DNA of 20,162 bases, taken from NCBI GenBank assembly GCA_964459805.1, contig CAYWOD010000041.1, positions 1 to 20,162 on the forward strand. The letters are read 5' to 3'. The DNA is from DAOVRL01 sp964459805. GTDB lineage: Bacteria > Planctomycetota > Phycisphaerae > Sedimentisphaerales > Anaerobacaceae. The position numbers and the translations under genes were made by a program. Below are positions 15,752 to 20,162 of the stretch, piece after piece. Under the pieces are notes generated by a model. That model did not search any database. It had not been told where the DNA came from and worked only from the letters and a program-made list of their open reading frames with translations. The first letter of the stretch is position 1. Each line of letters begins with the position of its first letter.

Positions 15752-15780
15752 ATACTACCCTCTGGGAGCACTTTCGTCAA
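15752..15780 (-). promoter_or_regulatory. sigma70-type promoter for the FlgI-like gene
   Basis: TTGACG (15780-15775), a 17-base spacer and TAGTAT (15757-15752) on the minus strand. Transcription would begin near 15745, leaving a leader of about 70 bases that carries a small 5-bp hairpin (15710-15726) before the ribosome-binding site. Both hexamers resemble the rRNA promoter at the right end of the window (TTGACG and TAGAAT). Confidence 0.6.
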
Positions 15781-15836
15781 GCCTATTTGACCTGAAACCA
15801 CGATTTTCAATCGGACTTCACCAATGACACAGCCGT

Positions 15837-16265
15837 TTAATCGCCTGTGTCTCCGATTGTTTGGCAAATAACGGTGCGCGTTCTCGGCCGGGTGTCGAAA
15901 TCTACTAAGATAATCTGCTGCCAGGTGCCAAGCGTCAGCCTGCCGCCAACAACGGGAACGCACAGAGAAGGGCCCAAAAGTGAAGCGCGAACGTGCGAGT
16001 GCCCGTTATCATCGTGCCAGGTCTCCTCGTGCTCATACCTGGCGTTTTCGGGTGCGATTTTCTCAAAAGCCGCCTTTATATCGTAATTAACCAGCCCCGG
16101 CTCGAACTCCGTCGTCGTCACACCCGCCGTCGAACCAACATTGAAAACCACAACCACACCCTCCCCGATACCCGATTCGCGCACCGCCTCAGCCACCTGT
16201 CCCGTAATGTCCACCACATCACAGTTGCCTCGTGTGGATACAAGTATGTTCCTGCTCTTTACCAT
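15837..16265 (-). CDS. YjbQ/UPF0047 family protein
   Basis: 142-residue single-domain protein of the YjbQ (UPF0047) family. Members have been linked to thiamine-phosphate synthase side activity, but the physiological role is not settled. Recognisable features are VDITGQV (18-24), GSTAGVTTTEFEPG (44-57), YEHEETWHDDNGHSHVRASL (78-97), a His-rich metal-site region, and GTWQQIILVDFDTRPRTR (113-130). The first motif reads GSTA rather than the HTSA of E. coli YjbQ, as in a branch of the family that also has the WHDDNGHSHV sequence. It starts ten bases after the GH106 stop and is probably cotranscribed; no clear ribosome-binding site is seen. Cytoplasmic. Confidence 0.92.
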   Translation of the reverse strand: MVKSRNILVSTRGNCDVVDITGQVAEAVRESGIGEGVVVVFNVGSTAGVTTTEFEPGLVNYDIKAAFEKIAPENARYEHEETWHDDNGHSHVRASLLGPSLCVPVVGGRLTLGTWQQIILVDFDTRPRTRTVICQTIGDTGD

Positions 16266-16275
16266 AGGCCGGGTA

Positions 16276-19260
16276 TCATAAACACCACCGGTTCGGTCCG
16301 CAAGACAAAGCCTCCATCAGCGGCTGTGCCCCACCCAGCGCCCGCCGTGGCTTCACCGGCCGAATAGTCACCCGTCCCAGCAGCCCCGAGGGAACCAGCG
16401 GGCTATCCTTTGTGTGTATCCCATGCAAGTTGGTGCGGGTTATGCGTTGTTCTACGGGGAGGAACTGGTCACCTACAAGGCGGTTATTCCAGACGTTCGT
16501 GACTTTGACTTCGAGCTTGTGGGAACCTTTGCTCAGCCGTTTTGCCGGGACTTTTACGCCGAAGGGATATGTCCAGGCGGTTCCGAGATATTGCCCATCC
16601 ATATTGACTTCGCCAACTACGCATACTTTGCCGAGCTCCAGCCAGAAGTCTTCGGCAGCGGCTTTGGGCATTTCAAACTGAATTGAGTAGGTGGCGGTGC
16701 CTGAAAAATACTTGATGCCAGGGGTTTTCGAGGTTGTCCAATCAATCAGTTCGTCCCATTCAACTGATTCGGGTGCAAGTCTGCCGCGCTGGAATTTCAC
16801 TGTCCACTTTCCTTTGATCGGAGTCCTTTTTGCCGAAGTATTTACCAAGAGATCGACAGATTGTTTCGGTGCTTGACCATCGCGACGAAATACTACGAAG
16901 GCCGCCCCGATTGCTGGAAGCTCCAGTTCAATGTTACAGGAATTGTCTGCGTTACGGCCGACTTCCTTTGCCAAATATATTTCGCCGCTGAGAGGATACC
17001 AGATTTCGGGCCTTCCGTGGGCATCACGGAATTTACAGAGCAGCGTTTTTGTTTCCTTTGCGCCGTTGCAGACAAAATAGATGTTGGCATTGTCGGTGCG
17101 GCGGTGAATATAATCAATTCGGGCTGGCCCCTCCTGGGTGCCGCCTTTTAAAACCGTAAAATCCGGCTTAACGCCCAATTGTGTCAACACCCGGCGAGAC
17201 GTCATATTTGTGAAAACCTTGCCTTTGCCGAACGTATGGCTGCGCGGGGCATTATCTTGAGTCGAATTTTCGGTTCCCCAAAGCTCCTGGCTGATCTTGG
17301 CCACTTGCTGATCGGCCTTTGGATGATCGGTGAGCGAATTGGTACGTGTGGGTTGAACAGGTCCAAGTATGGACGCTCCTTGTTTTACAAGCTCTCGAAT
17401 TTTTTGTAATACTTCGAGGCACATATGGTCGTGGTTGGGCAGTACCATCACTCTGTATTTCATATTGCCAACGACCAGCCGGCCGGTTTGGGGATCGACT
17501 TTCATCCGCTTGATGATCGAGTTTGCATCGATGTAATCGTAGTCGTAACCGCTGCCCAGCGGCCGAAAATCCACGGTCAGGGGACGTCCGCAATGGAGAC
17601 ATTTGTCCAGAGTGTAGCGGGGCTTGATGTTCGGGTCAATCCGTCGGGAAGGGACGAGGTTTGGCGCCTCATCGCCGTAGTAAAAACAAACGTCGGCGAC
17701 AAAATCGCCCTGCTGCATAAGGTATGAGCAACGTGCCATGTAAGTAAGCATCGGGCCGGATTGCCTCCACCATGTATTTTTTGCGTTGAAATGTTCGCCG
17801 GCGTGGTAGGCGTAACCGGGCAGTCCCGCTTGAGGGGGGTTGTGCGTAAAGGTATGGAAGGTCAGGCGGTTCAGGCCGGCACAAAGGGCCACATCAAAGA
17901 GCTGCTTGTAGTGCAGGGGGCCGTCCACCCAGTGGCGCCAACCGGTGAATGATTCCGAATCAACGTAGCGGCGTCCATACAGATGAGCGGCACTGGCCGC
18001 CTCCTTGATTACCCAGAAACGCTTACCGTTCCAGAATTCACCTCGCGGAATATCGGCCTGGCCCAGTGCCCAGATCGGGTCGACCCGCGACGAGCCGCCG
18101 TGACCGGCTTCGGCGCAGAGTTTCATGCCGTGACGATTTAAAACTTCGCGGCTTACGCCGAAATGTCGTTCGACGATAAGCTCGCCGACGGTCTTGCGAT
18201 AGTCGGCTATGAAGCGCGTTTGTATCTCCGTATAATCCAGCTCCCACCCTTCCAGCAGCGGCATATATTGCACGGGGTCATAACGCCGGCGCTTCTTAAA
18301 CTCGTCAATAAAATCCTCCGTCCAGTCGTTTGCTTCCTCGACTTCATAGCTGTCATGGCTCATGATTTTCAAGATTTTGTGTCCCGGGTCAACTTCTCCG
18401 AGCTTGTTGATCATGTGCAGCATATGTCTTTCGGTCGCTTCTGCACTGAGATGGTCAATAAGCAAACCGTCGGAGTTGGGGCTTGGCACTATCAGCCTCT
18501 GATTTGTACCGCGACATACAAAACGCATGATCGTCCAATTACCTTCGGGCACATTCCACTTGAGGCGTCCCTTGTCGTTCATTTTGTCGGTCAAGTCTAT
18601 CACGAGATCAAGCGAAGCGAGTTTCTTATCCCCGGACTGAGGAAGCGCGAGCACTGAGACATCATAATAATAGGTTGCACTGTCGCAAGGCAGGTCAAGC
18701 ACGGTATCGATTTTTTTCGGTCCGGCTATATCCAGCGAACTGCTTGCGAGCCTCTTGCTGCCATCTGACTTCCTGACCCAGGCACCCCCGGCGTTCCAGC
18801 TACTGGCCGCAATTATATTGAGTTCGAGCCCAAGTCTCTTAGCTTCTGTCATAGCATGCTTGATGCTCTTTAAGGATTCTTCGCCAAGAAAAGCAGGACC
18901 CGCAGGAACCATGTTTACGGGTATGTACACGCCGACGTCCCAAATCTCAAAACCACGCATGCCGAGTGCCCTGGCCTCTTCCATCTCGCGGGTCATCTGT
19001 TCATGATCCACCGTGCCGTTCAGCCAGCACCAGTATGCCCCCGGCCTTGCTTCCAGAGGAGGATTTGCAAATGCCTTCGGTGAAATCGTATCGCCCGCCG
19101 CAGCGGGGCAGCAGAGAAATGAGCCGATAAGCATGGTTAAAAAGAGTAAAATAGTGGTTTGCCGGCTACTCTGATTGACCGGTCGGTCGGTAACCGGACG
19201 TTTATGAATGAAATGAATCACTTTGCTTTTCTCCATGATCCGGGATTTCCCGTATAACAT
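16276..19260 (-). CDS. secreted GH106-family glycoside hydrolase (alpha-L-rhamnosidase-like)
   Basis: 994-residue protein resembling glycoside hydrolase family 106, whose characterised members are alpha-L-rhamnosidases. A hydrophobic segment (about 35-50) and AAAG near 53-56 indicate a Sec signal after an unusually long N-region. The catalytic part opens PPLEARPGAYWCWLNGTVDH (67-86), then a TIM-barrel-like stretch MRGFEIWDVGVYIP (101-114) and WNAGGAWV (155-162). Towards the middle GYDYDYIDANSI is typical of the family. The C-terminus carries a jelly-roll, galactose-binding-like module with TNVWNNRLVGDQFLP. Catalytic carboxylates could not be placed. The ATG at 19260 is used; a second ATG at 19236 is equally possible and neither has a good ribosome-binding site. 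Probably periplasmic or exported, acting on rhamnose-containing plant or algal glycans. The substrate is inferred. Confidence 0.88.
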   Translation of the reverse strand: MLYGKSRIMEKSKVIHFIHKRPVTDRPVNQSSRQTTILLFLTMLIGSFLCCPAAAGDTISPKAFANPPLEARPGAYWCWLNGTVDHEQMTREMEEARALGMRGFEIWDVGVYIPVNMVPAGPAFLGEESLKSIKHAMTEAKRLGLELNIIAASSWNAGGAWVRKSDGSKRLASSSLDIAGPKKIDTVLDLPCDSATYYYDVSVLALPQSGDKKLASLDLVIDLTDKMNDKGRLKWNVPEGNWTIMRFVCRGTNQRLIVPSPNSDGLLIDHLSAEATERHMLHMINKLGEVDPGHKILKIMSHDSYEVEEANDWTEDFIDEFKKRRRYDPVQYMPLLEGWELDYTEIQTRFIADYRKTVGELIVERHFGVSREVLNRHGMKLCAEAGHGGSSRVDPIWALGQADIPRGEFWNGKRFWVIKEAASAAHLYGRRYVDSESFTGWRHWVDGPLHYKQLFDVALCAGLNRLTFHTFTHNPPQAGLPGYAYHAGEHFNAKNTWWRQSGPMLTYMARCSYLMQQGDFVADVCFYYGDEAPNLVPSRRIDPNIKPRYTLDKCLHCGRPLTVDFRPLGSGYDYDYIDANSIIKRMKVDPQTGRLVVGNMKYRVMVLPNHDHMCLEVLQKIRELVKQGASILGPVQPTRTNSLTDHPKADQQVAKISQELWGTENSTQDNAPRSHTFGKGKVFTNMTSRRVLTQLGVKPDFTVLKGGTQEGPARIDYIHRRTDNANIYFVCNGAKETKTLLCKFRDAHGRPEIWYPLSGEIYLAKEVGRNADNSCNIELELPAIGAAFVVFRRDGQAPKQSVDLLVNTSAKRTPIKGKWTVKFQRGRLAPESVEWDELIDWTTSKTPGIKYFSGTATYSIQFEMPKAAAEDFWLELGKVCVVGEVNMDGQYLGTAWTYPFGVKVPAKRLSKGSHKLEVKVTNVWNNRLVGDQFLPVEQRITRTNLHGIHTKDSPLVPSGLLGRVTIRPVKPRRALGGAQPLMEALSCGPNRWCL

Positions 19261-19276
19261 TTATACCCGGGCTCAT

Positions 19277-19708
19277 CTACGCCGCCGGGATAAAATGGTC
19301 ATAAAAGCTGCCACCCAGAAAGCAGGTCAGATGAGTATAATTCTTGGCCACGAAGAACTGACCACCCCATTCGCCCTGGACGCTACCGTCAGGGAGGAAA
19401 AACAGCGACAACTGGCCGCGAGTTTGGCCGTCCTCACTCGGTTTAGCGGTCGCCTGCAGGGCCTTTGTGATTTGCGGCTGATCGGCCTTGGGCCCACCCA
19501 AAGGCCCCTTGCGCAATCGCACGTGGATCTTGTGGCACTGGCGCCACGGGACCTCGATGTCGGACCTGCCCTTGCCTATCTGATAGACAGGCCCGTGCAT
19601 CCTCATATAATAGAGTATCGTGCCCAGGACAACCGTGATTAGCAGCCCCAAAAGCAAGGCATAACCCGACCGTTCGGCCCTGTGAAAAGAACTACGACGA
19701 TACTGCAT
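19277..19708 (-). CDS. small single-span membrane protein, pilin-like N-terminus
   Basis: 143 residues, family not recognised. A basic N-terminus (MQYRRSSFHRAERSGY) leads into one hydrophobic helix (about 17-35, ALLLGLLITVVLGTILYYM), reminiscent of pseudopilin or minor-pilin N-termini (RSGYALLL), but the conserved Glu5 of pilins is missing. The rest is soluble and ends in a Gly/aromatic-rich stretch (GGQFFVAKNYTHLTCFLGGS). Gene status is supported by a strong ribosome-binding site, GAGGAGGTG (19722-19714), five bases ahead of ATG, and by its placement 16 bases upstream of the GH106 gene, suggesting cotranscription. A TATAAT at 19753-19748 could be its -10 element, though no good -35 is seen. 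The exported domain might act with the hydrolase; unproven. Confidence 0.75.
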   Translation of the reverse strand: MQYRRSSFHRAERSGYALLLGLLITVVLGTILYYMRMHGPVYQIGKGRSDIEVPWRQCHKIHVRLRKGPLGGPKADQPQITKALQATAKPSEDGQTRGQLSLFFLPDGSVQGEWGGQFFVAKNYTHLTCFLGGSFYDHFIPAA

Positions 19709-19828
19709 TGTAGCACCTCCTCAAATTGCTTCCGATAATCAGATTACATTATAAAGCGGCCTAATCGCACAGAATAGAGGGAAGAATAAAAAATTTTGAA
19801 AAAATCTTGTTTTTTTTGAATTACTATG

Positions 19829-19856
19829 TTGACGATATAGTCTTTTAGGGTAGAAT
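19829..19856 (+). promoter_or_regulatory. rRNA operon promoter
   Basis: TTGACG (19829-19834), 16-base spacer, TAGAAT (19851-19856), with an A/T-tract UP-like element just upstream (about 19787-19820). Transcription should start near 19863, about 260 bases before 16S. A weaker second possibility, TTGACA at 19941-19946 with AAAATA at 19963-19968, overlaps the boxA-like site and is less likely. Confidence 0.7.
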
Positions 19857-19862
19857 AGTTTG

Positions 19863-20121
19863 TTTGGAGTCGGGTTTAAGCGATGAATGTACATCGTTGT
19901 TTTTGTAGTTGTACTAACTATTTGGAACCGTTTGAGCTCTTTGACAAGTAAACAGTTAAGCCAAAATAGGCAGCGAACGTGCATGCTCGCGCGGCGGGAT
20001 ACGCCCGGCCGCAATGAGCTTTAAAGAGTTTAAGAGTTTTTTCAGCACTTTCGGTGCGTATGCCAGAAAGTGTTGAGCCTTCTTTTCGACGATGTCCGCC
20101 TTTGGGTGGATTCGACGATAT
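19863..20121 (+). other. 16S rRNA leader with boxB/boxA-like and processing hairpins
   Basis: This non-coding leader carries CGATG-AATGTA-CATCG (19881-19896), a boxB-like hairpin, then AGCTCTTTGACAAGT (19935-19949), which matches the boxA antitermination consensus (TGCTCTTTAACA) well. A GC-rich imperfect stem lies around 19988-20015. An 11-bp stem with one G-U pair (20042-20052 and 20066-20076) precedes the 16S, as expected for processing. An open frame of 91 codons on the other strand here is not credible. Part of the 19709-20121 gap between the pilin-like gene and 16S. Confidence 0.55.
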
Positions 20122-20162
20122 AAATTGAAGGGTTTGATCCTGGCTCAGAACGAACGCTGGCG
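20122..20162 (+). rRNA. rrs: 16S ribosomal RNA, 5' end (partial)
   Basis: The first bases AAATTGAAGGGTTTGATCCT, followed by GGCTCAGAACGAACGCTGGC, are the near-universal start of bacterial 16S rRNA (E. coli AAATTGAAGAGTTTGATCAT). Only about 41 bases are in the window and the gene continues past the right edge. The upstream promoter and boxA fit a complete rRNA operon start. Confidence 0.97.

Noticed and set aside
19739..20014. Minus-strand 91-codon open frame in the rRNA leader
   Set aside because: It overlaps the rRNA promoter and boxA region, has an odd composition and no homology pattern.

Overview
The window reads as a piece of a diderm, LPS-bearing bacterial chromosome, most plausibly an uncultured member of the Planctomycetota (Phycisphaerae-like). 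This placement is an inference. It rests on a Tat-exported aldo/keto-reductase-like protein, a GH106-type glycoside hydrolase, a FlgI-like HEAT lipoprotein, a full heptose/LPS-core cluster, and the first ~41 bases of a 16S rRNA gene at the right edge. No database search was possible.

Layout. At the left, two genes on the + strand: a Tat-exported AKR-like protein (40-1101) and a small tetraheme cytochrome lipoprotein (1140-1667). They converge on a hairpin- and repeat-rich spacer (1668-1870). From 10225 leftward to 1871 lies a minus-strand LPS inner-core/lipid A cluster: lpxK, then hldE, gmhA, a membrane-tethered gmhB-like phosphatase, a heptosyltransferase fused to a Kdo/WaaP-type kinase, a WaaG-like GT4 glycosyltransferase, and plsY. 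From hldE onward genes overlap or sit within 30 bases, so they look like one operon. Together they would make ADP-heptose (HldE, GmhA, GmhB), add and phosphorylate heptose, extend the core (GT4), phosphorylate lipid A (LpxK) and supply lysophosphatidate (PlsY). HldD and a Kdo transferase are not here.

Upstream on the same strand come smc (10365-13952), a lipoprotein in which a FlgI (flagellar P-ring) fold is interrupted by HEAT repeats (14047-15675, with a good sigma70-type promoter), a YjbQ/UPF0047 protein, a secreted GH106-family glycoside hydrolase, and a small single-span membrane protein. A divergent intergenic region of about 410 bases then carries a clear rRNA promoter, boxB/boxA-like elements and leader hairpins ahead of 16S rRNA, which begins near 20122 and runs off the window.

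Main unusual points: the FlgI/HEAT architecture; the heptosyltransferase-kinase fusion; a GmhB-like enzyme that lost its zinc ligands and gained a membrane anchor; small dispersed palindromic repeats that have become protein-coding inside lpxK and the heptosyltransferase; and a 168-base structured inverted repeat in front of hldE.
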